A DNA stretch of 10,381 bases from Phycisphaerae bacterium. GTDB lineage: Bacteria > Planctomycetota > Phycisphaerae > UBA1845 > UTPLA1. The stretch lies in assembly GCA_029259995.1 (NCBI GenBank), contig JAJDEC010000303.1, positions 1 through 10,381 on the forward strand, written 5' to 3'. A program made the position numbers and the translations under genes. Below the pieces are notes generated by a model, which saw only the letters and a program-made list of their open reading frames with translations, did not search any database and was not told where the DNA came from. Positions 1 through 7,342 of the stretch are shown here, piece after piece. Numbering within the stretch: the first letter of the stretch is position 1; each line of letters opens with the position of its first letter.

Positions 1-2
1 AA

Positions 3-930
3 TACACATATCCGATTGAGGCGCATGATCCGGAAGGCGGCGAACTGACTTACGATTTCGCCGACGGATTCACACCGCCGGACGACATGGACATCGCCGA
101 CGATCCGGCGGGTCGGCTGACATGGACACCGACGACCGAGGGCAATCAGCAGATTCCGATCATCGTCAGGGACGACGCGACGCCGCCTCACGAGGCGACG
201 CAGAACTTCACCGTACACGTCGTTACCGAGCAAGACGGCGACTTCGCCGCCCCGATTGTGACAGTCGCGCTGGACGTACTGGAGTCGGATATCGACGACA
301 AAGTCGATCTCGACCCGCCGGCCACGGACGACATCGTCGAGATCACGGTCACGGCGGCGGACGACTTGGGCATTGAGAATAACGAAGTCACATTGCGGAT
401 TGAAGGGCCTATCGGCTTTACGCCGGTCGAATGGGTGCTCAGTCTGACTAACGGACAGGCGATGCAGTCTTTCACGCCGCCTCAAGTCGGCGGTTATCAC
501 GTCATTGCAACTGCCGTAGATCTGGCAGATCATGCCGCGTCCGCCGATGCGCAATTCACGGCCCATACGGATGCGACAACCGAAAGCACGGATCCACAAG
601 CCTATATCTACTATCCTGCCAACGAATCGACGGATCCGGACTATCCGCCGCAGACACCGCGCGTGTCCGGCGTCGTGGAGGTGACGGGCTGGGCCTTCGA
701 CAACAATTTCGATCGATACGAACTGGCCTATCGCCCGATCGGCGACACCGGCCCGTACCACACTTTCTATACCGGCCATCAGCGCGTCGGCTTCGCCGGC
801 ACGCCGGAACTCCTGGGCTATCTCGACACGACGCAGATGCTCAACGGCACCTACGATTTGCTGCTGAGCGCCTACGACGTATCTGGAAACACCACTTATT
901 CGATTCAAACGTTCGCCATTGAGGGCGGCG
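3..930 (+). other. N-terminal Ig-like/cadherin-like modules of the Rhs protein
   Basis: Three beta-sandwich-like modules can be read. The first (about 3-230) has the pattern YxYxxEAxDPEGGxLTY, then LTWTPTxEG and a closing alternating FTVHV strand, as in putative-Ig/cadherin-like domains of large secreted proteins. The second (about 255-565) has alternating strands with VxxTAADDxG and GGYHVIATAVDLADH. The third (about 590-930) has VVEVTGWAFDNNFDxYEL, then LDTTxxLNGTYDLLLSAYDxSGN. This is a common preface to Rhs shells in surface proteins. A role in surface attachment or spacing from the cell is inference. Confidence 0.7.
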
Positions 931-3900
931 CGAAGGTCGGCAATTTCACGATGACGTTCAAGGACCTGGAAGTGCAGATGGCCGGCGTTCCGATTACGGT
1001 CACTCGAACGTATGACAGTCGCAACAAGACCAGGGGCGATTTCGGATATGGATGGGAATTTGATCTCGCCGGTATCGAGTTGCAGGAATCGTTTCCAATC
1101 GAGCAGGGCTGGGATGTCTATCATGGCGGCTACGGGTTCACATGCGCCCTGGGAGAGCAGCTCAGCCACACGATTTCCGTGACCTGGCCCGACGGCCGTC
1201 TCGAAGTCTTCGGCGTACAGCCGAATTATCCGCCGAATCAATACACGGACGGCTGCCTCGGATTGCAACTGAATAGCTACAACCCGATCAGCATTGTGCG
1301 CGTGAGTCCCGGTTCATCGACGCTGCGCCTGAAGAATTCCGGCCCGGAATGGATCGTCAACTACGACGACGGCGGCCGCATGACACTTGATTTCGACCCG
1401 TTCGGCGCGCCGTCCTTGTGGATGGCACAAGGTTATATTCTGACGACGCTCGATGGGACGGAGTACACATTCGGGGCGCGGAATCCGAACACGGGCCATT
1501 CTCGACTCACTCACGTTGCCCGTCCGAACGGTCAGGCGATCACGATCACACAGAATGGCGTGTTCCCGGACGAAGGACCGGGGATCCTCATTCAGCGCGA
1601 CGCTCAGAACCGCATTCACAAAATCATTGATCCGAGTCAGAACGACATCACGTATCAATACGATGCGGCAGGTGATCTGATTGCTGTGACCGACCGCACG
1701 GATAACACGATGCAGTTCGTGTACAACGATGCGCACGGCCTCCTCGAAGTGATTGACCCGCGGGGAATCACTGTCGGCCGGACGATTTATGACGACAACG
1801 ATCGCGTCATCACGCTCATCGACGCTGCGGGAATGCGAACTGAGCATTGTCGCCCCAGCCGCGAGAACCCTCCGGATCATTGTGTTTCGCCGGCGGATCT
1901 TACGAGCGCAGAAAACCCCCGCGGATACACGCTGCCCGACCTTGGTATGGGCCAGTGTGCCGACTATGAGGCGATCGTCGATCCGGCGCTGGAAGGTACG
2001 ATGAGTTGCTACGACGAGGACGGGCTCATCACGTTCAGCATCAAGACGCATGAGGATTCCTCGGGCATCCTGTTCATCGACGCGCTCGAGCACACTGTCT
2101 ATGACACGGAAGGCCGTCCGGCATCGTTCGTGGATGCGAGCGGAAAGACGACAACGCGCCAATTCCAAGGCGACACGCAGCTCATTCTCAGCGAAACCAC
2201 TCAGGTTCCGGGCGGAATGCCGCGAACCACGGCGTTCAGCTACAACAATTACGGCCAGGAACGGACCAGCACGGATCCGCTGGGCAACACAACGGAAATG
2301 CAATACGACGAACACGGGAATCTGATCGGCAGGATCTTGCCCGAGCCGGGTTACACGACCACTTACTTGTACGAAAATGGACGCCTGAATTCGCTGACGG
2401 ACGGCACCGAAAAGACGACGCTCGTCTCATACGACGACCTGGGTCGCGTCGAATCCCTCACGAATCATGCAGGCTACACGACGGACTATACCTACGACGA
2501 CAATGGGAACCGGCTTTCGGAAACACGAATCCGAACGCTTTCCGACGGAACTGAGCAGACCGTCCAGACACTGAAGGCCTACGACGCGGCCGGACGCGAG
2601 ACCAGCCGCATCGACGGGCTCGGCCACGCGACGACGACGGCCTACAACTCGATCGGAAAACCCGAATCCGTGACCAATCCACGCGGATTCACGACTTCGA
2701 CGGAATATGATGCCAACGCCCGTGTCGAGCGCGTGATTTATCCGGATGGCTCGACCGAGGAATACACGTATGACGCAAAGGGCCGCAAGCACACGTTGAC
2801 AAACCGCGACGGACGCGTCAGTCGGTATGAATACGATGGCCTTGGGCGACAGACGAAAATCTTCGGCCCGGTTCTCAATCCCGGCGACTGGACCAATGTG
2901 CCATTCACTGAATCCACCTACGACGCGGCGGGGCGATTGAGGTTTGTATACCGGCCCCGAACGGCGTCCGAACCCCAGGTCCTGGTCACCGAGCATCGTT
3001 ACGAAGGCGACGAGCAGATCGTGATTCATTACAACGACGGACAGCAATTCGCCACGACGTCATTCCTGGATGCGGCCGGACGGGTCGATCACGTGCGCGA
3101 CGCCCGTAACAACGATATTTCGTACGAATACGACGGCAATGGTCAAAGAACCCGGGAAGTCTATCCGGCCACTGTCCACAACCCCGTGACGATGAATGAA
3201 ACTGTGTACGATCACGCGGGCCGGAAACTGGCGGAAATAGACCAAGGTGGAATATCCAAATCTTACGAATACGACGTGCTGGGACGGCTTCACAAGGTGA
3301 TCGACGCCGATTTAAATGAGACGACCTACTTGTATGACGAACTGGGGAACTTGATCAAGCAGATCGACGCTGAACAGCGCGAAACAACGATGACGTACGA
3401 TGCCGCCGGGCGACTGATCTCGCGGACGCTACCGTTGGGCCAGACTGAGACATTTGCATATGACAACAACGGCAACAAGGTCCGCCACACGAGTTTCAAC
3501 GGCGACACGATTCTCTTCGACTATGACGAAAATGATCGAATGATCAGAAAGACGGTTTCCGGCGGAACGATGTCCGGCGATGCGCTCGATCCGCCCGTGT
3601 CCACCTTCGAATCGGGAACCTGCACGTGGCAACTCAGCGCCGATTCGTCCAGCCTGACGATCTTCTGCGATCACCAGGTGGCGGATGCCTCCGGAGCCCG
3701 CATCCAGTATTCCAACGCGCATGACGGCTCGCTCGTATTTGATCTCGGCAGCGGGCAATCACCGATCAGCATGACGGTTCCGATGGAGCCCATCGATCTT
3801 CAGGAATTCAACGACGGCATGCTGTTCCTCGTCATTTCAGCCGGTGAGCCGGCGGCGCCGCGAATTGCCGTCCACTTGAATCCGCAGACGACGACTGTGG

Positions 3901-6227
3901 ACTACGCGTACACACCCGCGGGACTGAGGACGCAAGCCGGTGGCGACACTTACGAATACAACGATCGCGGTCTGTTGGAATACGAATACAAGGCCAACGG
4001 CGACGTCATTCGATATGAGTATGACTCACCGGGCAATCGCACGTTGGTCGAAGTGACTCGGGACGGCGACGCGGATCCCACGACCAAGACGCGATACGAA
4101 TTCGACGACCTGAGCCGACTTTGGAAGGTCTTCGACGTTACGCCGGGCGGTGAGGTGCTGGCAACGGAATACGCGTATGACGAAGTGGGTAATCGCGAAC
4201 GCGTCATCAATCATGCGAACGGCACGGAGACTGTACATGCGTACGACTCGCTTAACCGGCTGATTTCGCTCGTCAATCGCGAGATCAATGATGGTCCGGT
4301 CATTTCGTCCTACGAATACATCCTCGGACCGGCCGGCCATCGCCTGCGCGTGATCGAGCACCATAGAGACGCCGGGGGCGGACCGCGCACGGTTGATTAT
4401 GACTACGACGACCTTTATCGAGTCACGCTGGAGTCGATCTCCAACGATCCCGAGGGCGACGATTTCCTGATCGCCTACGATTACGACAAAGTCGGTAATC
4501 GGGAGCAGAAAACATTCATTGCGAGCGATCAGACGGTCCTGAGCGAATACAACTACGACGTCAACGATCGCTTGATCTCCCAGACGCAGACGGTCCAACT
4601 GGCCCGCGGGCCGAAACTGGATCAAGGCGCTCGCTACGCGCGGCACGATGCACAGGACGGCTCGGGGGCGCGCTACTTCCTCGCGGCATTCGCCGGCGTC
4701 ACGTCGCTCACTTTGCTGACGCCGCTCACTCTGTTGAGGCGGCGTCGGAACTCCATAGGCCGCCGGATGCAACGTCGGCGCGTATGGCGCGCGACGATGG
4801 CACTGTTCGCGCTGCCGGTCATGCTGATCGGAGCGGACAACGTCGTCGCCCAGCACAACGAAGCAATACTGCTGCATGTGACGGCTGCCGGCGCGATGGC
4901 GCCCCCCGATCCGATTGTTGAACAATTCGCTTACACATACGACGACAATGGCAACCACCTGACGCGCAACGATGGCGTCGATGAGGATACGTTCACCTAC
5001 GATGTGGAGAACCGCCTCGTCGCCGCGAACCGATCGATCGATGCGGCGGTCTCCGCGACTTACGCATATGACGCCGATGGAATTCGTACCCGGGTGGTGC
5101 TCGGTTCGGAAACGACGCACTATACGACCGACAAGAACCGGGCCTACGCCCAGGTCCTCGTGGAATCGACGGATTCCGACGTCGTGACCTATCTGTATGG
5201 CGATGACCTGATTCGCATGACGCGACCGGGAGATGTCCTTCGGTACTATCAATACGACGGACAAATGTCGACGCGTCAGCTTACCGACGAGACAGGCGCG
5301 GTCGTGGATAGCTACACCTACGACGCGTTTGGCGTGAAACTGCAGACGACGGGTACAACTGTCAACAACTACTTGTATACCGGCGAACGGTACGATCCGG
5401 GTTCAGGCGGCTACTATCTCCGAGCCCGATACTATACGCAGGATAATGGCAGGTTCCTGACGCGCGATACACATCCGGGATCGCAGGAGGATCCGCTCTC
5501 CCTGCACAAATACACTTACGTTCACAACAGCCCGACCAACTTCGTCGACCCCAGTGGCATGTTCGCCGCGGCCCTTAGTGGCGGCGGGTTGGCTGGCTTG
5601 ATAAGCGTCGCCACCGTTGCGATCTACTCGGCGTTCGCCGCGATCAGCGCGTTGCTCACGACTCAGGTCCTAATTGGACTGACGATCCTGGTCCTAGCAA
5701 TCGCGATAGTGGTGCTCCTTCCGGATATTCTTCCGGCCGCGCAGGAACTGTTGGAGACTGTGCTGAGCCAGATCGGTGTCTTCATGGCCGCCGCGCGAGA
5801 CGCGGCCGTCCAGGCGGCCAGAGCGACCGGCAGGCAACTTGCCAGACTGCTGCGTCAAGTGAAGATCTTCCCGATCATTCGCAGCCTCGGACCGACGATC
5901 TTCGCATTCGACTCCTTTGCGTTAGCGCTGTCGCCTGTCTGGTTCGTATTGAATTACAACGGTCCGCTGAGCCCGGCGACTGTAGCCAACCGCGCGATCG
6001 TCAATGCCGCATGGGGATTCCTCAGGCTGACGGCGCCGCTGGTTCCGCCGCACCAGCTCGACGAATTTCCATACGCATCGACATGGCAAGGCGGATTCGG
6101 GGCGCTGGGAATGATGGTGCCGGCTGCCGAGAACAGAACACAAGGTGGAATGCTTGGCGCGTTTTATCGCCTGGCGCTCCGGAACGTCCCCGGTTCAGTG
6201 TTCCTCGTCGTGCCGGTGCCCATTTAA
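3..6227 (+). CDS. Rhs/YD-repeat polymorphic toxin with NucA/NucB-like DNase tip (5' partial)
   Basis: The reading frame is open from base 3 with no stop, and its first residues already lie inside an Ig-like fold, so the true start is upstream; the ATG at 87 is internal. Residues are numbered here from that ATG (2046 codons). In order: Ig-like modules (to about 280); an Rhs entry segment around 284-330 with the pattern GxPITVTRTYDS then DFGYGW; YD repeats from about 500 to 1750; an Rhs core from about 1724 ending in P1816-x4-D1821-P-x-G1824; hydrophobic segments 1835-1878; and a nuclease-like tip at about 1957-2046. In the known family, YD repeats form a hollow shell around the C-terminal toxin, which is released by cleavage near DPxG. 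The protein has only eight cysteines, all in close pairs, which fits an exported protein. The gene ends five bases before a candidate immunity gene. The export route is not visible. Family call is firm; toxin class is likely. Confidence 0.95.
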   Translation, partial: YTYPIEAHDPEGGELTYDFADGFTPPDDMDIADDPAGRLTWTPTTEGNQQIPIIVRDDATPPHEATQNFTVHVVTEQDGDFAAPIVTVALDVLESDIDDKVDLDPPATDDIVEITVTAADDLGIENNEVTLRIEGPIGFTPVEWVLSLTNGQAMQSFTPPQVGGYHVIATAVDLADHAASADAQFTAHTDATTESTDPQAYIYYPANESTDPDYPPQTPRVSGVVEVTGWAFDNNFDRYELAYRPIGDTGPYHTFYTGHQRVGFAGTPELLGYLDTTQMLNGTYDLLLSAYDVSGNTTYSIQTFAIEGGAKVGNFTMTFKDLEVQMAGVPITVTRTYDSRNKTRGDFGYGWEFDLAGIELQESFPIEQGWDVYHGGYGFTCALGEQLSHTISVTWPDGRLEVFGVQPNYPPNQYTDGCLGLQLNSYNPISIVRVSPGSSTLRLKNSGPEWIVNYDDGGRMTLDFDPFGAPSLWMAQGYILTTLDGTEYTFGARNPNTGHSRLTHVARPNGQAITITQNGVFPDEGPGILIQRDAQNRIHKIIDPSQNDITYQYDAAGDLIAVTDRTDNTMQFVYNDAHGLLEVIDPRGITVGRTIYDDNDRVITLIDAAGMRTEHCRPSRENPPDHCVSPADLTSAENPRGYTLPDLGMGQCADYEAIVDPALEGTMSCYDEDGLITFSIKTHEDSSGILFIDALEHTVYDTEGRPASFVDASGKTTTRQFQGDTQLILSETTQVPGGMPRTTAFSYNNYGQERTSTDPLGNTTEMQYDEHGNLIGRILPEPGYTTTYLYENGRLNSLTDGTEKTTLVSYDDLGRVESLTNHAGYTTDYTYDDNGNRLSETRIRTLSDGTEQTVQTLKAYDAAGRETSRIDGLGHATTTAYNSIGKPESVTNPRGFTTSTEYDANARVERVIYPDGSTEEYTYDAKGRKHTLTNRDGRVSRYEYDGLGRQTKIFGPVLNPGDWTNVPFTESTYDAAGRLRFVYRPRTASEPQVLVTEHRYEGDEQIVIHYNDGQQFATTSFLDAAGRVDHVRDARNNDISYEYDGNGQRTREVYPATVHNPVTMNETVYDHAGRKLAEIDQGGISKSYEYDVLGRLHKVIDADLNETTYLYDELGNLIKQIDAEQRETTMTYDAAGRLISRTLPLGQTETFAYDNNGNKVRHTSFNGDTILFDYDENDRMIRKTVSGGTMSGDALDPPVSTFESGTCTWQLSADSSSLTIFCDHQVADASGARIQYSNAHDGSLVFDLGSGQSPISMTVPMEPIDLQEFNDGMLFLVISAGEPAAPRIAVHLNPQTTTVDYAYTPAGLRTQAGGDTYEYNDRGLLEYEYKANGDVIRYEYDSPGNRTLVEVTRDGDADPTTKTRYEFDDLSRLWKVFDVTPGGEVLATEYAYDEVGNRERVINHANGTETVHAYDSLNRLISLVNREINDGPVISSYEYILGPAGHRLRVIEHHRDAGGGPRTVDYDYDDLYRVTLESISNDPEGDDFLIAYDYDKVGNREQKTFIASDQTVLSEYNYDVNDRLISQTQTVQLARGPKLDQGARYARHDAQDGSGARYFLAAFAGVTSLTLLTPLTLLRRRRNSIGRRMQRRRVWRATMALFALPVMLIGADNVVAQHNEAILLHVTAAGAMAPPDPIVEQFAYTYDDNGNHLTRNDGVDEDTFTYDVENRLVAANRSIDAAVSATYAYDADGIRTRVVLGSETTHYTTDKNRAYAQVLVESTDSDVVTYLYGDDLIRMTRPGDVLRYYQYDGQMSTRQLTDETGAVVDSYTYDAFGVKLQTTGTTVNNYLYTGERYDPGSGGYYLRARYYTQDNGRFLTRDTHPGSQEDPLSLHKYTYVHNSPTNFVDPSGMFAAALSGGGLAGLISVATVAIYSAFAAISALLTTQVLIGLTILVLAIAIVVLLPDILPAAQELLETVLSQIGVFMAAARDAAVQAARATGRQLARLLRQVKIFPIIRSLGPTIFAFDSFALALSPVWFVLNYNGPLSPATVANRAIVNAAWGFLRLTAPLVPPHQLDEFPYASTWQGGFGALGMMVPAAENRTQGGMLGAFYRLALRNVPGSVFLVVPVPI
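3600..3878 (+). other. CHRD-like domain inserted in the YD array
   Basis: Residues about 1172-1264 (numbered from the ATG at 87) lose the YD pattern and read as an alternating beta domain: GTCTWQLSADSSSLTIFC, then ASGARIQYSNAHDGSLVFDL, a hydrophobic/polar strand, and an LQEFNDGMLFLVIS turn. This order matches the CHRD layout of a 'log/aHIH' strand, 'Gxvvfdl' strand and 'l..GxlYvxi.t' strand, although the usual HIH signature is here RIQ. YD repeats resume directly after it. Two cysteines (1179, 1194) may pair. The call rests on pattern memory only. Confidence 0.5.
4674..4850 (+). other. Hydrophobic / Arg-rich / hydrophobic hairpin inside the YD array
   Basis: Residues 1530-1550 form an uncharged hydrophobic run (YFLAAFAGVTSLTLL...). 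Next comes a strongly basic stretch at 1551-1568 with 10 arginines in 18 residues, then a second hydrophobic run at about 1569-1583 followed by DNVVA and Q1589. The second half looks like a Sec signal peptide: basic n-region, hydrophobic core and a V-x-A-type site. YD repeats stop just before (YNYDVNDRLIS) and restart soon after (YTYDDNGNHLT). By the positive-inside rule, the Arg loop would face the cytoplasm if the segment is membrane-inserted. Confidence 0.6.
5256..5561 (+). other. Rhs repeat-associated core domain with PxxxxDPxG cleavage motif
   Basis: Residues 1724-1825 match the Rhs-associated core: DGQMSTRQLTDETG, SYTYDAFG, YLYTGERYDPGSGGYYLRAR, YYTQDNGRFLTRD, then HKYTYVHNSPTNFVDPSGM. 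In characterised Rhs proteins the core is the last conserved part before the variable toxin, and the shell self-cleaves near the PxxxxDPxGL motif. Here P1816, D1821, P1822 and G1824 are present, with Met in place of the usual final Leu. Confidence 0.93.
5562..6224 (+). other. Variable C-terminal tip: membrane-active segment plus NucA/NucB-like nuclease
   Basis: After the DPSG motif the sequence changes character. Two strongly hydrophobic runs (residues 1835-1857 and 1861-1878) are followed by an Ala/Arg amphipathic stretch (about 1896-1925) and a third hydrophobic run (about 1933-1955). The last 90 residues carry L-D1992-E1993-F-P-Y-A-S-T-W-x-G-G, then VPAAENRTQGG (E2015, N2016, Q2019, G2020, G2021) and GAFY. 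They close with a VFLVVP strand at the stop. DEYPxA(S/M)T..GG and ENR.QGG are the hallmarks of NucA/NucB deoxyribonucleases, which degrade DNA. The call is by motif only. The hydrophobic runs could help the tip cross a membrane. Confidence 0.7.
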
Positions 6228-6230
6228 GGA
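6226..6230 (+). promoter_or_regulatory. AAGGA Shine-Dalgarno-like site overlapping the Rhs stop codon
   Basis: The TAA stop of the Rhs gene (6225-6227) overlaps an AAGGA sequence. It is only 2 bases before the ATG at 6233, 14 before the ATG at 6245 and 26 before the ATG at 6257, so it fits none ideally. The overlap suggests translational coupling of the two genes. Confidence 0.45.
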
Positions 6231-6232
6231 CA

Positions 6233-7270
6233 ATGGCTGTTGCGATGACGCAAATGTATGACTACGACGACCGGCGTATCTTGTTTCGATGCCCAGCGCA
6301 CCTTCGACAGAAGGCTGGAATGTACTTATTTCAATCGCGCGGAAAGCCCTTGGAAATGTTGACCATCGAAGTGTTTGCTCAAGACGCGCCAGTGCACCAT
6401 GTACGGGAGAAGATCCTCCGTCGCGTCTTCATGCAAACGACGGCCTCTCGCGACAAAGTCCATCGATGCGGCGAATCGTCGCTTCGGCCGGGCATGATCG
6501 AGCGCGTCATTCTGTCGCATCACAATCACACGCACGAGGCGGGCTACAACTGGACGCTGCTGTTTCCGATCGAAAGTCGAGCCGTTCACATCGAGATATT
6601 CAAGATGTCCGGCAATTTCGAAACGGATCGGCCCATGTGGGAAGAGCTGATCACGAGCTTCCGTTTCGTCAACACGCAAACGCAGCCGTCAGAATCCCCG
6701 GCCCGCCCCGGCGTCGCAGAGAGCGACGCCTCACTCATTCACGTGATGTCCGATGAGCCGACGCCGCATGTCATCCTTCCGGCGATGGCGCGCAAGGCAT
6801 GGAAGGGGGTTCCCGAACCGACACACGAGGCATTCCATCCGGCCAGCGCCCTGGATCCATCCACGCATTTTGGCCGCGCCCTCGCGATTGAGGGCGCGTT
6901 CGAGTTGCTGCCGCTCAGCCGGGATCACGTTCTTGTGTTTGCCGGAGCTCTGATGACGGCCTGCAAATCGAATATGCTGGAAGGCCGCGTTACCCTCGCA
7001 TCAATGTCAGAACTCACGGGAGACGAGGACGAACGGATCAAAGCCGCGTTGAATGGCCGGTACCACGATTCGCTGGCGCCGACGGGCGATCGATGGCATA
7101 TCCGCGACACGAACCTAATCGTCTGCGACGCACTCGATCTGCAGGGCGCAGCCGAACTGGATCGAAACCAATCGCCGGTGCGTGCCGGCGAATACGAGAT
7201 CTTCTCCGCGGAGTTGTTGGACGATGAAAATGTCCCGCTCAATCTCGTTGAGCTGAGGCATTGTGCTTGA
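6233..7270 (+). CDS. Hypothetical protein; candidate immunity partner of the Rhs toxin
   Basis: The family is not recognised. The 345-residue protein starts five bases after the Rhs stop. The frame is open upstream to 6011, but that would overlap the nuclease tip, so 6233 is preferred; ATGs at 6245 and 6257 remain possible. There is no signal peptide or membrane segment. The N-terminal half (about 1-146) is a mixed alpha/beta stretch closing with AVHIEIFKMSGNF and MWEELITSFRFV, faintly like the PsbP/DcrB-type fold. A Pro/Ser-rich linker (about 147-165) leads to a second domain (about 175-345) with FELLPLSRDHVLVFAGAL and an acidic C-terminal part ending ELRHCA. Position after a toxin tip is the classic place for an immunity gene, so neutralising the nuclease is a reasonable inference, but it is larger than most immunity proteins. 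It could equally be an unrelated cytoplasmic protein. Confidence 0.8.
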   Translation: MAVAMTQMYDYDDRRILFRCPAHLRQKAGMYLFQSRGKPLEMLTIEVFAQDAPVHHVREKILRRVFMQTTASRDKVHRCGESSLRPGMIERVILSHHNHTHEAGYNWTLLFPIESRAVHIEIFKMSGNFETDRPMWEELITSFRFVNTQTQPSESPARPGVAESDASLIHVMSDEPTPHVILPAMARKAWKGVPEPTHEAFHPASALDPSTHFGRALAIEGAFELLPLSRDHVLVFAGALMTACKSNMLEGRVTLASMSELTGDEDERIKAALNGRYHDSLAPTGDRWHIRDTNLIVCDALDLQGAAELDRNQSPVRAGEYEIFSAELLDDENVPLNLVELRHCA

Positions 7271-7342
7271 ACGAAATCCCCCGGTTCCCGCTAGGGAAAG
7301 GCCGTCGGGCAAACGAATGGCCAAAATTGACGGAGTATTGCG

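Larger units (their letters stand above)
1597..5340 (+). repeat. YD (Rhs) repeat array, protein-level degenerate repeat
   Basis: Roughly 20-residue imperfect repeats of the form xxYxYDxxGRLxxxxDxxGxxT recur through this stretch, for example YTYDDNGNRL, YEYDGLGRQT, YEYDVLGRLHK, YLYDELGNL and MTYDAAGRLIS. The nucleotide copies have diverged, so this is a protein repeat and not a DNA satellite. The array is broken by three non-YD inserts: a Cys-rich loop (about 1842-2010), a CHRD-like domain (3600-3878) and a hydrophobic/Arg-rich hairpin (4674-4850). Confidence 0.92.

Noticed and set aside
1314..2315. Open frame of 333 codons on the minus strand
   Set aside because: It is antisense to the Rhs repeats, with no recognisable motif and a composition typical of a shadow frame.
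4026..5264. Long open frame (412 codons) on the minus strand inside the Rhs gene
   Set aside because: It lies fully antisense to clear YD repeats and the Rhs core, its protein is rich in Arg/Val with no domain pattern, and it is explained by the GC-biased codon use of the sense gene.
1597..5340. CRISPR or DNA satellite-like periodicity
   Set aside because: The periodicity is at protein level (YD repeats). Nucleotide copies are diverged and have no constant repeat/spacer pattern.
6011..6232. Upstream extension of the candidate immunity gene
   Set aside because: It would overlap the nuclease tip by over 200 bases in another frame, and the extra residues read as low-complexity Arg/Ala shadow sequence.
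7285..7298. Hairpin TTCCC-GCTA-GGGAA between the second and third genes
   Set aside because: The stem is only 5 bp and no T-tract follows, which is too weak to call a terminator.
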